From assembly GCA_964521085.1 (NCBI GenBank), contig CAZFPL010000004.1, positions 1 through 64,000 of the forward strand: a stretch of 64,000 bases of DNA, written 5' to 3'. The notes under the pieces are model-generated. The model searched no databases, was not told the DNA's origin, and was given only the letters and a program-made list of their open reading frames with translations. Below, in pieces: positions 27,462 to 36,008 of this stretch. A program made the position numbers and the translations under genes. Every line of letters begins with the position of its first letter. The first letter of the stretch is position 1. This DNA is from JAFGKK01 sp964521085. GTDB taxonomy: Bacteria; Chloroflexota; Anaerolineae; Anaerolineales; RBG-16-64-43.

Positions 27462-28496
27462 ATGACCGAGACGCTGATCAACGTACGCGATTTGCAGATC
27501 CATTTCTTCACCGACGAGGGAGTTGTCCGGGCTGTCGACGGAACGGATCTTGTGATTCACCGCGGAAAGACGCTCGCGCTGGTGGGCGAAAGCGGCTGCG
27601 GCAAGAGCGTCGCCTGCCGCTCCCTGCTGCAGATTGTGCATCCTCCCGGCCGGATTGTATCGGGTGAAATTCTTTTCGACCAACATGGGAAGGCGGGGGA
27701 TTCCGAGCAAGTGGATATCGCCAAACTCCCGCCCCGCGGGCGCGAGATCCGCAAAATCCGCGGTAAAGAAATTTCCATGATCTTCCAGGAACCCATGAGC
27801 TCGCTCAGCCCGATGTACACCGTGGGCAACCAGATCATGGAAAACATTCTCCTGCACACCAAGATGACCGAGAAAGAAGCCCGCGCGCTCTGCATCGATC
27901 TACTGGACCGAGTCGGAATCCCCAAACCGGACCGTCTGGTGGACGAATACCCCTTCCGGCTTTCCGGCGGGATGTGCCAGCGGGCGATGATCGCCATGGC
28001 GCTTTCGTGCGATCCAACCCTCTTGATCGCCGACGAACCGACGACCGCGCTGGATGTGACCACCCAGGCGAATATCCTGGATATGATGCTGAATCTGCAG
28101 AGGCAGGACAACATGACTTTGCTGTTCATCACCCACGACCTGGGCGTGGTGGCGGAGATCGCCGACGATGTGGCGGTCATGTACCTGGGGAAAATCGTCG
28201 AAGCGAGCGATGTGGATACTGTTTTTAACAATCCCCAGCACCCCTATACCCAGTCGCTGCTGCAATCGATTCCGAAAATTTCCATGAAACGCGAAGAGCT
28301 GGTGCCGATCAAGGGCATTGTGCCGAACCCCTTCCGGCGTCCGAGCGGCTGTCCGTTCCATCCGCGCTGCCCGAAAGCCTTCGCCGAGTGCCGGACGATC
28401 GTCCCGGCGTTGACCCGGCTGTCGGAGAACCACACCGTACAGTGCCTGCTGTTTGAGGATCTCGCCGGCCGGAAAGCCGCGGAGCGAATCCAATGA
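27462..28496 (+). CDS. Opp/Dpp-type ABC transporter ATPase 1 (DppD-like)
   Basis: A 344-residue cytoplasmic ATPase. Walker A is GESGCGKS (from about residue 42), the signature is LSGGMCQRAMIA, Walker B is LLIADEPTTALD, and the switch His lies in LLFITHDLG. The C-terminal oligopeptide-transporter extension carries the cysteine cluster CPFHPRCPKAFAEC. It pairs with the next ATPase to drive import. It shares four bases (ATGA) with the next start. Confidence 0.92.
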   Translation: MTETLINVRDLQIHFFTDEGVVRAVDGTDLVIHRGKTLALVGESGCGKSVACRSLLQIVHPPGRIVSGEILFDQHGKAGDSEQVDIAKLPPRGREIRKIRGKEISMIFQEPMSSLSPMYTVGNQIMENILLHTKMTEKEARALCIDLLDRVGIPKPDRLVDEYPFRLSGGMCQRAMIAMALSCDPTLLIADEPTTALDVTTQANILDMMLNLQRQDNMTLLFITHDLGVVAEIADDVAVMYLGKIVEASDVDTVFNNPQHPYTQSLLQSIPKISMKREELVPIKGIVPNPFRRPSGCPFHPRCPKAFAECRTIVPALTRLSENHTVQCLLFEDLAGRKAAERIQ

Positions 28497-29557
28497 CCGC
28501 GGCCATGCCACCCGCTTCCCATACCGCCCCTGTCGGGGACGACCGCTATCTGCTGGAAGTCAACAACCTCAAGATGCACTTCCCGATCACGCGTGGAATC
28601 TTCGGCCGGGTGCGCGGGTACACCAAGGCCGCGGACGACGTCAGCTTCTTCATCCGCGAAGGGGAGACTCTCGGGCTGGTCGGCGAAAGCGGCTGCGGGA
28701 AGACGACCGTCGGACGCTGCATCGTGCGCGCCTACGTACCTACGGCCGGCGAAATTCTTTATCGCCGCAGGGACGACTCGGTGGTGGATCTGGCTAAACT
28801 CAAAGGCCGGGCCGTGCAGCCCTTTCGAAAAGATATCCGCGTGATCTTCCAGGACCCCTACTCATCCCTCAATCCGCGCATGACTGTGTTTGACCTGATC
28901 AGCGAGGTGCTGAAAGTCAACCATATGGGCACGCGCGCGGAAATGCTGGATAAGGTGGGGTCCCTGCTCCAGCGGGTGGGCATGCGGCCGGAGTACATGC
29001 AGCGCTATCCGCACGCCTTCTCCGGCGGCGAACGCCAGCGCATCAGCGTTGCCCGCGCGCTGATCACCCAGCCCCGTCTGGTGGTGTGCGACGAAGCCGT
29101 CTCGGCCCTGGATGTCTCCATCCGCGCGCAGATTCTCAACCTGCTGGAGGAACTGCAGAAGGATTTCCAGCTCACGTACCTTTTCATCTCCCACGACCTG
29201 AGCGTCATCCGGCACATTTGCGACCGCATCGTGGTCATGTATGTGGGAAAGGTGGTCGAAATCGCGGATGGAATTGAGCTCTACGTCAATCCGCGGCATC
29301 CTTACACCGAAGCGCTGATGTCGGCCGTGCCGGTCACCAATCCCCGGGCGCGAAAGAGTGGCGTGCGCATCCGGCTGGAAGGGGAGATCGCCGATCCTTC
29401 CAATCCGCCCCCCGGATGCTACTTTCATCCCCGCTGCCGCTATGCCCGCGAGCGCTGTAAAACCGAACCGCCGCCGCTGCGCGATCTGGGCGGGCATCAT
29501 TTCGTCGCCTGCCATTTCTCCGAGGAGTTGAAACTGGCCGGCGTGCGGATGGCATAA
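28493..29557 (+). CDS. Opp/Dpp-type ABC transporter ATPase 2 (DppF-like)
   Basis: A 354-residue ATPase with Walker A GESGCGKT, signature FSGGERQRISVA and Walker B LVVCDEAVSALD. Ala replaces the usual Pro after the catalytic Glu, as in many DppF/OppF proteins. The C-terminal extension has the cysteine cluster CYFHPRCRYARERC and VACH. Its last 80 codons are duplicated in decayed form upstream of the operon at 24816-25069. After the stop the sequence runs into inverted-repeat elements and an assembly gap. Confidence 0.92.
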   Translation: MTAAMPPASHTAPVGDDRYLLEVNNLKMHFPITRGIFGRVRGYTKAADDVSFFIREGETLGLVGESGCGKTTVGRCIVRAYVPTAGEILYRRRDDSVVDLAKLKGRAVQPFRKDIRVIFQDPYSSLNPRMTVFDLISEVLKVNHMGTRAEMLDKVGSLLQRVGMRPEYMQRYPHAFSGGERQRISVARALITQPRLVVCDEAVSALDVSIRAQILNLLEELQKDFQLTYLFISHDLSVIRHICDRIVVMYVGKVVEIADGIELYVNPRHPYTEALMSAVPVTNPRARKSGVRIRLEGEIADPSNPPPGCYFHPRCRYARERCKTEPPPLRDLGGHHFVACHFSEELKLAGVRMA

Positions 29558-29597
29558 TCTTCGTAAGCACCCTCCATTACTTCCCGTTTTCCCTCCT

Positions 29598-29719
29598 GTC
29601 CTAACCCCCTACCCCAAGCNNNNNNNNNNNNNNNNNNNNNNNNNNNNNNNNNNNNNNNNNNNNNNNNNNNNNNNNNNNNNNNNNNNNNNNNNNNNNNNNN
29701 NNNNNNNNNNNNNNNNNNN
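29598..29719. repeat. Start of another copy of the inverted-repeat element, cut by an assembly gap
   Basis: The left end GTCCTAACCCCCTACCCC begins at 29598 and runs into 100 N at 29620. After the gap, GTCAATACTCAACC resembles internal sequence of the same element. The gap is most simply explained by failure to assemble tandem copies. Confidence 0.65.
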
Positions 29720-29752
29720 ACGGTCTGTCAATACTCAACCTTTTCCCTTCCT

Positions 29753-29892
29753 GTCCTAACCCCCTACCCCAAGCGGGATCCTTCTCGGAGTTTGTCGATA
29801 CTCACCCCTCCCCCCTTCCCCGTAAGGGGAAGAGGGGAGGGAGAAAAAATCATTCTCGACAAAACAATCAGAGTTGGGTGGAGAGTTAGGAC
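29753..29892. repeat. 140-bp copy of the inverted-repeat element
   Basis: Same ends as the copy at 25110-25276 (GTCCTAACCCCC at the left, GAGAGTTAGGAC at the right) and the same nested hairpin CCCTTCCCCGTAAGGGGAAG. About 27 bases shorter inside. The right repeat is imperfect. It lies about 110 bases before the DegT aminotransferase gene. Confidence 0.75.
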
Positions 29893-30006
29893 GGAGAAGA
29901 TGTTGGGTAGGGGATTGAGACAGCCAGCCCCATCCCTGTTTTCGGTTATACTCAATTAATAAAGAAAAACCTCGCAGCAACACCTCTTCCCCCAAAGGAG
30001 GTTCCG

Positions 30007-31131
30007 ATGAAAGTGCCATTTTACGGCCACGTACGCCAATACCAGAATCTCAAAACGGAAATCGACGCCAAGATGCAGGAAGTGATCTTGAGCGGCCAGT
30101 TCGTCACGGGCCCGATGCTCAAGAAGTTCGAGGAGGAGCTCGCCTTCTATGCCGGCGCGAAGTATGCGATCGGCGTAGGCAACGGAACCGATGCCCTCTG
30201 GCTGACCTTCATGGCGCTGGGGCTCGGCGAAGGGGATGAGCTGATTACCAACGGCAACACCTTCTTCGCCACGGCCGAAGCCATGTGGGTCGCGGGCTGC
30301 ACCGCGGTGCTGGTGGATTGCGATACGGACACCCGCTGCATCGATCCGGAAGCGGTTCGCAAAGCCGTCACCAAGCGCACAAAGGCCATCGTGCCGGTCC
30401 ATCTTTACGGCCAGTGCGCGCCGATGCGCGAGATCCGCAAGATCGCGGATGAATTCGGCCTGCTGGTGGTGGAGGATAACGCCCAGGGAATCGACTCGCG
30501 CGGCGACGATTTCAAAGTCGGCGAGCTCTCCGACGCGGTCTGCATCAGCTTCATCATCCAGAAGAACCTGGGAACGTTCGGCGACGGCGGCGCGGTCTGG
30601 ACCAACCGACCGGATGTCAACGACCGGATCCGCAAATTGCGCAATCACGGTTCCGGCAAACGGGACGTCCACAGCGCCGGATTCAACAGTCGCCTGGACG
30701 ACCTGCATGCAGGCATTCTGAGCGCGAAGCTGCCGCACATCCGCCAGTGGAGCGACCGCCGGATCGAAATCGCCGGGAAGTACACCGCCGGTTTGAACGG
30801 CTGCGATTTCATCTCGTTGCCGTATGTGCGTCCGGGTTACCGCCATGTCTTCCATCTCTACGTCATCGAAACGAAGAATCCGGCCGACCGAGGCCCGCTG
30901 CTCGAATATCTAAATGACAACGGGGTCGATGCCAAGACACATTATTCGATCGCGATCCATCGGCAGGAGGGCTTCCCGTGGGCGCGGCCTGCCCGATTGG
31001 CCGGCCCGCTAACCAACGTCGAAAAGAACGCCTCTTCCTGCATTTCGCTGCCGATGTTCCCGGAGCTGACCGAAGAGGAAATTCAATACACCATCCAGAC
31101 GGTCCGGGATTGGCCCAAGCAGGGGAAGTAG
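30007..31131 (+). CDS. DegT/DnrJ/EryC1/StrS-family PLP aminotransferase
   Basis: A 374-residue PLP enzyme of the family that transaminates keto-sugars, usually nucleotide-linked. VVEDNAQG holds the Asp that binds the cofactor ring nitrogen, and QKNLGTFGDGG the PLP lysine (Lys186). The C-terminal half has the family RHVFHLYVI segment. AAGGAGG precedes the ATG. The next gene is a sugar dehydrogenase-like Gfo/Idh protein 49 bases on, a pairing seen in amino-sugar or aminocyclitol pathways: oxidise, then transaminate. Substrate unknown. Confidence 0.88.
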   Translation: MKVPFYGHVRQYQNLKTEIDAKMQEVILSGQFVTGPMLKKFEEELAFYAGAKYAIGVGNGTDALWLTFMALGLGEGDELITNGNTFFATAEAMWVAGCTAVLVDCDTDTRCIDPEAVRKAVTKRTKAIVPVHLYGQCAPMREIRKIADEFGLLVVEDNAQGIDSRGDDFKVGELSDAVCISFIIQKNLGTFGDGGAVWTNRPDVNDRIRKLRNHGSGKRDVHSAGFNSRLDDLHAGILSAKLPHIRQWSDRRIEIAGKYTAGLNGCDFISLPYVRPGYRHVFHLYVIETKNPADRGPLLEYLNDNGVDAKTHYSIAIHRQEGFPWARPARLAGPLTNVEKNASSCISLPMFPELTEEEIQYTIQTVRDWPKQGK

Positions 31132-31180
31132 GCCAGCGGAATCCGGGCCGGGAGGATCCCCCTCCGAGGAGATGAAAACC

Positions 31181-32224
31181 ATGGCTGCCGCACAACAGGT
31201 TTACACCGTGGCCGTCGCCGGGCTAGGCAAGCGCGGCATGCACCATGCGGATGCCGTCGCGAAGAATCCGCGGCTGAAACTGGTGGGGCTGTGCGATATC
31301 GACACCAACCGGATGGAAGCCGCCGCGCAGAAATTCGGGGTGGAACGCACTCACACCGCCGCAGCGCAATTGCTCCAAACCGTGAAACCGGACCTGTTCA
31401 TCTTCTGCACGCTTCCGCAGATCCGCCTGCCGATGATCCGGGCCGGCGTGGAAGCCGGGGTGAAGATGATCGCCTACGAAAAACCGATCGCTCTTTCGAT
31501 GAACGAGGCGCTCGAGATGTACAAACTGGTGCGGGCGGCGGGGGTGAAAACCGTCGTCAGCCACCAGCACCGCTACGGCGGGCATTACCAAAAGGTCAAG
31601 GAAATTATCGCCAGCGGCGCGATCGGCCGCGTCCACACCGTCTACGGGCACTCCATCGGCTGGATGCTGCACATGATGACGCACCTGATCGAGTATGCCG
31701 GCTGGTACAACGGCGGCGCCGACCCGGCTTGGGTGGTCGGCCAGGCGAACGGCCGCGAAAAATTTGCCGATGTGCATGTTTCGCCGGATTACATCTGCGC
31801 ACTGGTGCAATACGCCAACAGCGTGCGCGGGATCTTCGAATGCGGAGCCGAAGCGCCGGATGTTCCCGAGGTGGATTCGATGTGGCACAAGTGCCGCATC
31901 GGCGCCCAGGGTACGGAAGGCTTCGCGGAAGTGCTGACCGGCAAGGAGGGCAAGGGCGGCGGATGGCGGGCGGTGACCCGGGACGGGATGATATCCGGCC
32001 CCGGGTTCATGGATTACGCGCATGATATGCCGCCGTACATCGAGGATGTAGTCGCCTGGCTCGACGATGACTCCAAGGTTCACCCCTGCGACGGGGAGAC
32101 CGCCCTGAAGGGATTCCAGGTGATGATGGGCGCGATGCGCTCGGCCGTTACCCGCGGGAAGGTCACCCTGCCGCTCGGACCGGGCGAACCGGAACTGGAT
32201 GCATTGCAGAAAGCATTGCCGTAA
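31181..32224 (+). CDS. Gfo/Idh/MocA-family oxidoreductase
   Basis: A 347-residue NAD(P)-dependent dehydrogenase. The N-terminal Rossmann motif is VAVAGLGKRGMHHADAV, followed by the family EKP motif (AYEKPIALS). The C-terminal alpha/beta domain has GHSIGWMLHMMTHLIEY, with a His pair typical of the substrate pocket. Family substrates are sugars, inositols or related compounds. I favour the ATG at 31181, nine bases after GAGGAG; the ATG at 31172 sits too close to it. Ends at a strong terminator, so it closes the two-gene unit with the DegT enzyme. Confidence 0.88.
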   Translation: MAAAQQVYTVAVAGLGKRGMHHADAVAKNPRLKLVGLCDIDTNRMEAAAQKFGVERTHTAAAQLLQTVKPDLFIFCTLPQIRLPMIRAGVEAGVKMIAYEKPIALSMNEALEMYKLVRAAGVKTVVSHQHRYGGHYQKVKEIIASGAIGRVHTVYGHSIGWMLHMMTHLIEYAGWYNGGADPAWVVGQANGREKFADVHVSPDYICALVQYANSVRGIFECGAEAPDVPEVDSMWHKCRIGAQGTEGFAEVLTGKEGKGGGWRAVTRDGMISGPGFMDYAHDMPPYIEDVVAWLDDDSKVHPCDGETALKGFQVMMGAMRSAVTRGKVTLPLGPGEPELDALQKALP

Positions 32225-32250
32225 CAAAGCAGTACGGCTCGGGGTATATA

Positions 32251-32277
32251 AAAGCCGGGAGTTTCCCGGCTTTTTTT
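32251..32277 (+). terminator. Intrinsic terminator after the DegT-Gfo/Idh pair
   Basis: AAAGCCGGGA and TCCCGGCTTT pair around a GTT loop, followed by a seven-T run. A textbook Rho-independent terminator about 27 bases after the stop. Confidence 0.95.
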
Positions 32278-32381
32278 CTTGGATTCCCGATTCGGATTCA
32301 TGGATCATGAAGCGATCCTGCGAACGGAAGATCGACAGGTATAATCCGTACGTTGCCGGTTTGGACGAAAGGCTCCGCATC

Positions 32382-32651
32382 ATGTTGGACAACCGCGAAT
32401 CCCAATCCATGTATCCGTGTGTGTTCCCCGTGAAGGTGATCGGGGAATGCAGCGATGAATTCGAAGCCGATGTATTCTCGGTAATGAAGGGGTACGTCGA
32501 AAATTTATGCGAGGAAAAAATCGGCCGAAAAGTAAGCGAGGGGGGCAAATATTTATCGCTGACCATTTATATCATCGCCAGGAACCGCGAGCAGCTGGAT
32601 ACACTATATGCCGGGTTGAAAGCCCGGAAAAAAGTGATCATGGTGCTTTGA
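32382..32651 (+). CDS. DUF493 (YbeD-like) protein
   Basis: A small protein of about 89 residues, close to the 87 of E. coli YbeD. It has the family pattern: YPCVFPVKVIG at the start, GGKYLSLTIYIIARNREQLDTLYAGL in the middle and VIMVL at the end, an ACT/allosteric-like fold. Function in the cell is not well settled. The frame is open to 32307 and beyond; I chose the ATG at 32382 by family length, with AAAGG upstream. TATAAT at about 32339 could be its -10 box. Confidence 0.7.
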   Translation: MLDNRESQSMYPCVFPVKVIGECSDEFEADVFSVMKGYVENLCEEKIGRKVSEGGKYLSLTIYIIARNREQLDTLYAGLKARKKVIMVL

Positions 32652-32728
32652 AGCGCCGGGATTGACGCCCGATTCGAATAGGAGGAATGGGGGTTTCACC
32701 GGGGGCGGGCCGGGAGTAAAATGAGGTA

Positions 32729-32789
32729 CTAGATCGCCGTGCAGGCTGAACCGGACAAGGAAGTCCGAAAAGGGGGTGACATCGGCTAG
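32729..32789 (+). other. Possible structured leader before the zinc-ribbon gene
   Basis: In the 170-base spacer, CTAG plus CCG (32729-32739) can pair with CGGCTAG (32783-32789), enclosing a clear hairpin CGGAC-AAGGAA-GTCCG at 32752-32767. TAAAAT just upstream (about 32717) could be a -10 box. I match it to no known riboswitch. Speculative. Confidence 0.3.
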
Positions 32790-32819
32790 GCCAATCCAAG
32801 CGGTTCCAAAAGTGGAAAG

Positions 32820-33167
32820 ATGATGGAAAATCCCAAGGATTTAATTCCGGACGGCAACATGGGGGAACTTGTCCTGTTCCGCTGCCAAGACTGCAAAAAG
32901 GAATTGGTCTACCTTTGCGAGGACCTGGAAGCCCCGTATTTTCTCCAGCACTGCACCTTTGAAGCCATAGAAGTCTGGTGCCCCAAGTGCAAGGTCGGGT
33001 ATACGTTTTCCCTCAGCAACGGGGAACACCCGTCCAACTGGACCTGTCCGGATTGCCGCACCAACTATCCGCTCCCCGACGATTTGTATTCCAATCCGAT
33101 GCCGGTGTTGGATCCCGCCTTCATCGAAAAATATAGAAATAATTTCAAGCAGAAAGAAAACGAATAG
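32820..33167 (+). CDS. Zinc-ribbon-like small protein, unknown family
   Basis: A 115-residue soluble protein with three CxxC pairs: CQDC, CPKC and CPDC, plus single cysteines at YLC and QHC. The pairs suggest one or two zinc ribbons, as in small RNA- or DNA-associated proteins. The C-terminal third is charged and probably extended. Two consecutive ATGs at 32820 and 32823 are both possible starts. I do not recognise the family. It is followed after 28 bases by the EamA transporter and may share its transcript. Confidence 0.6.
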   Translation: MMENPKDLIPDGNMGELVLFRCQDCKKELVYLCEDLEAPYFLQHCTFEAIEVWCPKCKVGYTFSLSNGEHPSNWTCPDCRTNYPLPDDLYSNPMPVLDPAFIEKYRNNFKQKENE

Positions 33168-33195
33168 CCCTCCGATCGGCCGGGGAGCCTGGGCT

Positions 33196-34125
33196 TTGAA
33201 TAATTCCGCGCCGAAAATCCGCGATAAGATCCCATCCTCTCCGGTGAATACGCAAGCCGGTTTTCTCCAAATTCATATCGCCGTATTCCTGTTCGGCTTC
33301 TCCGGCCTTCTGGGCAAGCTCATCCACGCGAGTCCGCCCCTCATCACCTTCGGGCGGACTTTCTTCGCCGGGATTGCGCTGCTCGCCTATCTGCTCCTGG
33401 TCCGGGGAAACCTTTCGATCCGTTCCCGCCGGGACGGGCTGACCCTTCTTCTATCGGGGATCGTGCTTGCCGCGCATTGGTGCGCGTTTTTCCAGTCCAT
33501 CCGCGTTTCGTCCATCTCCATCGCACTGATCACCTTCGCCACCTTCCCCCTGTGGATCGCATTTCTGGAGCCGGTTTTTTTCCGGGAGCGGCTGTCGGCA
33601 ATCGACGCGGCGGTGGCGGTTCTCGTGGCGGCGGGGCTTGTCGTCGCGGCCCCCGCTTGGAACCCGGCCGACCCGACCGCGCAAGGAATTTTTTGGGGGA
33701 TGTGCGCCAGCGTCAGCTTCGCCGTCCTGGCGCTTTTCAACCGGATGCACGTCCGAACCTATCCCCCGCTGACGGTCGCTTTTTACCAGCTTGCCTTCGC
33801 AGCGGCCGCCAGCCTTCCGTTCGCCGTTCCGGCGGCGGCGCCCCTGGCCGGCACGGATATTTTGCTTCTCCTGATCCTGGGAATTATCTGCACCGCCGCG
33901 GCCCAGACGTTGTATATCGGAAGCCTGCGATTCATCCAAGCCCGATTGGCTGGTATCATCATAGGGTTGGAACCCGTGTATGGGATTCTCCTTGCGTTGA
34001 TTCTGCTGGGTGAGATCCCGACGGCGAGGACCGCCGTTGGCGGACTGATCATTCTGGCCGCCGTGTACGCTGCCATGATCCGGAAAAGCAGGGCGGTTTC
34101 CACTGCGGGCGCGCCGGAGAAATAA
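33196..34125 (+). CDS. EamA/DMT-family transporter
   Basis: A 309-residue membrane protein with ten predicted helices formed by two five-helix EamA repeats. The family contains exporters of amino acids and metabolites. GRTFFAGIALLAYLLL and LEPVFFRERLSAIDAA in the first half, and GLEPVYGILLALILLGEIP in the second, are the usual repeat landmarks. A TTG start at 33196 has GGGGAG upstream. The cargo cannot be predicted. Confidence 0.85.
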   Translation: MNNSAPKIRDKIPSSPVNTQAGFLQIHIAVFLFGFSGLLGKLIHASPPLITFGRTFFAGIALLAYLLLVRGNLSIRSRRDGLTLLLSGIVLAAHWCAFFQSIRVSSISIALITFATFPLWIAFLEPVFFRERLSAIDAAVAVLVAAGLVVAAPAWNPADPTAQGIFWGMCASVSFAVLALFNRMHVRTYPPLTVAFYQLAFAAAASLPFAVPAAAPLAGTDILLLLILGIICTAAAQTLYIGSLRFIQARLAGIIIGLEPVYGILLALILLGEIPTARTAVGGLIILAAVYAAMIRKSRAVSTAGAPEK

Positions 34126-34187
34126 TCCGATCTGCCAAAAAGGGGAGTCCCTTCGTTTAGGCCGAGGTTGACTCAAGAGAGGAACTT

Positions 34188-34700
34188 GTGATCCTTCGCG
34201 ATGGAAATATGCGAATTCAGCCGGTGTGGGAGGAAAACATCGGCGACCTCCTTTTCGTCTACAAGGAGTGTGAGGACTTCCTGGCGCTGGGACCGGTGGC
34301 CATTGCCTCGGAGGATATGGTCCGTTCCGATCTGAGAATATCCGAATCCGAGGGCGGCATGTTCTGCGGGATCTATCTCCACAGGGAAGCGATGATCGGC
34401 GTCGTGGATTTTGTCCCCAAGAATTTCCACGGCCAGAGCGACACGGCGTTCATTGCCCTCTTAATGTTGAAAAAATCCTTCCGCAACCGTGGGATCGGCT
34501 CCCGCGTGGTGAAGCTGATTGAATCGGAAATCCGGAAAGATCAGGGAGTTGTCCGTATCCTGGGCGGTGTTCAGGTGAACAATCCCACGGCGATTCGGTT
34601 TTGGCAAAACCGGGGTTATCAGATAATCTCCGGACCGGAACGCATGGCCGATCAGACGACGGTGTACCGTTTGGAAAAGCAATTCCCGAAAGCCGGATAA
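34188..34700 (+). CDS. GNAT-family N-acetyltransferase
   Basis: A 170-residue protein of the GNAT fold. The acetyl-CoA pyrophosphate loop is seen as KKSFRNRGIGSRVVKLIE, followed by GGVQVNNPTAIRFWQNRGYQ, the conserved end of the fold. Acceptor substrate unknown. GTG start at 34188 after AGAGGAAC. It stands 62 bases after the EamA gene and 30 bases before the next one, so it may share a transcript. Confidence 0.8.
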   Translation: MILRDGNMRIQPVWEENIGDLLFVYKECEDFLALGPVAIASEDMVRSDLRISESEGGMFCGIYLHREAMIGVVDFVPKNFHGQSDTAFIALLMLKKSFRNRGIGSRVVKLIESEIRKDQGVVRILGGVQVNNPTAIRFWQNRGYQIISGPERMADQTTVYRLEKQFPKAG

Positions 34701-34730
34701 GGCCGGTGTTGGAGGAGATCCATCCGTGAA

Positions 34731-35966
34731 ATGCATTTTTTCTTTTTCCCGACCATGATAATTTCCGTTCAATTTCTGGAAGGCGGACCGGAAAGCGCAC
34801 GGATCTCCCCGGATGCGGCGGGGGATATTCTGCGTTCCGCCTTTGATCGTCTGCCAATCGGCAACATCCTCCTCGGATGGAATCTTCCCATGCCGATCGT
34901 CGAAGCATGCGCCCAGGAATGTGCGAAGCGCCATGCCGATCTGTACCGCTGGCATCCGCTGCTCACCGGAGACGGGGTATTCACGCCGCGGTCCGAATGG
35001 CGGACGATCGGGCCGGACGGCAATGCTGTCTCCGATTCAAAAGCGCGCGACGAATTTACTTTCGTATGCCCCAACCGCCCCGCCGCGCGCGAAGCGGTCC
35101 TGCGGCATCTGGAGGACGCGCTTTCGTCCGGGATCTATCAAGGCGTGTTCCTCGACCGCATCCGGTTCCCCTCGCCGGCCGAAAACCCCAGCCGCAGCCT
35201 TTCATGCTTCTGCGAAGAATGCGCACGCGCGGCAGAATCCGCCGGGGTGGACCTCGCGGTTGTCCGGCAGGACTTTAAACGCCTTCGGGAAACCCCCGGC
35301 GGCAAACGGGAAGCCGTTTCCACTTTGCTTTTGGCGGCCAGAAAAACGCAATCCTCCGATGGCGGGCTTGATCGATGGATGGATTTTCGGTCCCGGAGTG
35401 TCACCGCGATCGTCAACGATGCCGCAGACCTGGCCCGGTCGCGCGGATTGAAAGTGGGATTGGATTGCTTCTCACCCACGCTTGCGCCGATGGTCGGCCA
35501 GAACCTGGCCGAATTGGCGGCTTCCTGCGATTGGATTAAAGGGATGACCTACATCCGGGCATTTGGGCCGGCTTCGATTCCATTTGAAATTCTTGGATGG
35601 GCCGATTGGATCCTGTCGGCGGACGACAAGGATGAGAGTCGGGCGATGGCCTTTCTCGCCGGGGCGACGGGGTGGAATTTGCCATCGACCCGGGAGGCAA
35701 TCCGCCGCAGCGGTCTGCCTTCCACGATCCTCGCCGAAGAGATCGCCCGCGGGCGAACGGCCTGCGCATGCCCGTTCCTGGCGGGAGTCGAACTGGTCGA
35801 GATTCCGGGCGTTGCCGAACTCGACCCGCAACGGGTCCGCGCCGATTTGGAGACGCTTCTTGCCGCTGCACCCGATGGCATGGTCCTCTCCTGGGATCTC
35901 CGGCACATTCCGCCGGAGCGAATGGATCTGGTGCGCCGGTTGTTTACCCGTCCGATCGATTCGTGA
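34731..35966 (+). CDS. Unassigned soluble protein, possibly a TIM-barrel glycosidase-like enzyme
   Basis: A 411-residue protein without a signal peptide. Alternating strand/helix segments, an early LLGWNLPMPIVEACAQEC, a YQGVFLDRIRFPSP strand with Asp and Arg at its end, LKVGLDCFSPTLAPMVGQNL and DWIKGMTYIRAFGPAS resemble the strand ends of a glycosidase-like barrel. The repeated Asp and Glu at predicted strand ends would suit a hydrolase. Three cysteines are grouped at SCFCEEC. I cannot name the family. Composition is normal for the region. Confidence 0.5.
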   Translation: MHFFFFPTMIISVQFLEGGPESARISPDAAGDILRSAFDRLPIGNILLGWNLPMPIVEACAQECAKRHADLYRWHPLLTGDGVFTPRSEWRTIGPDGNAVSDSKARDEFTFVCPNRPAAREAVLRHLEDALSSGIYQGVFLDRIRFPSPAENPSRSLSCFCEECARAAESAGVDLAVVRQDFKRLRETPGGKREAVSTLLLAARKTQSSDGGLDRWMDFRSRSVTAIVNDAADLARSRGLKVGLDCFSPTLAPMVGQNLAELAASCDWIKGMTYIRAFGPASIPFEILGWADWILSADDKDESRAMAFLAGATGWNLPSTREAIRRSGLPSTILAEEIARGRTACACPFLAGVELVEIPGVAELDPQRVRADLETLLAAAPDGMVLSWDLRHIPPERMDLVRRLFTRPIDS

Positions 35967-36008
35967 AGGGGCAGGCGATGGCGGATCAAAGAATCCGGCG
36001 CATTATTT

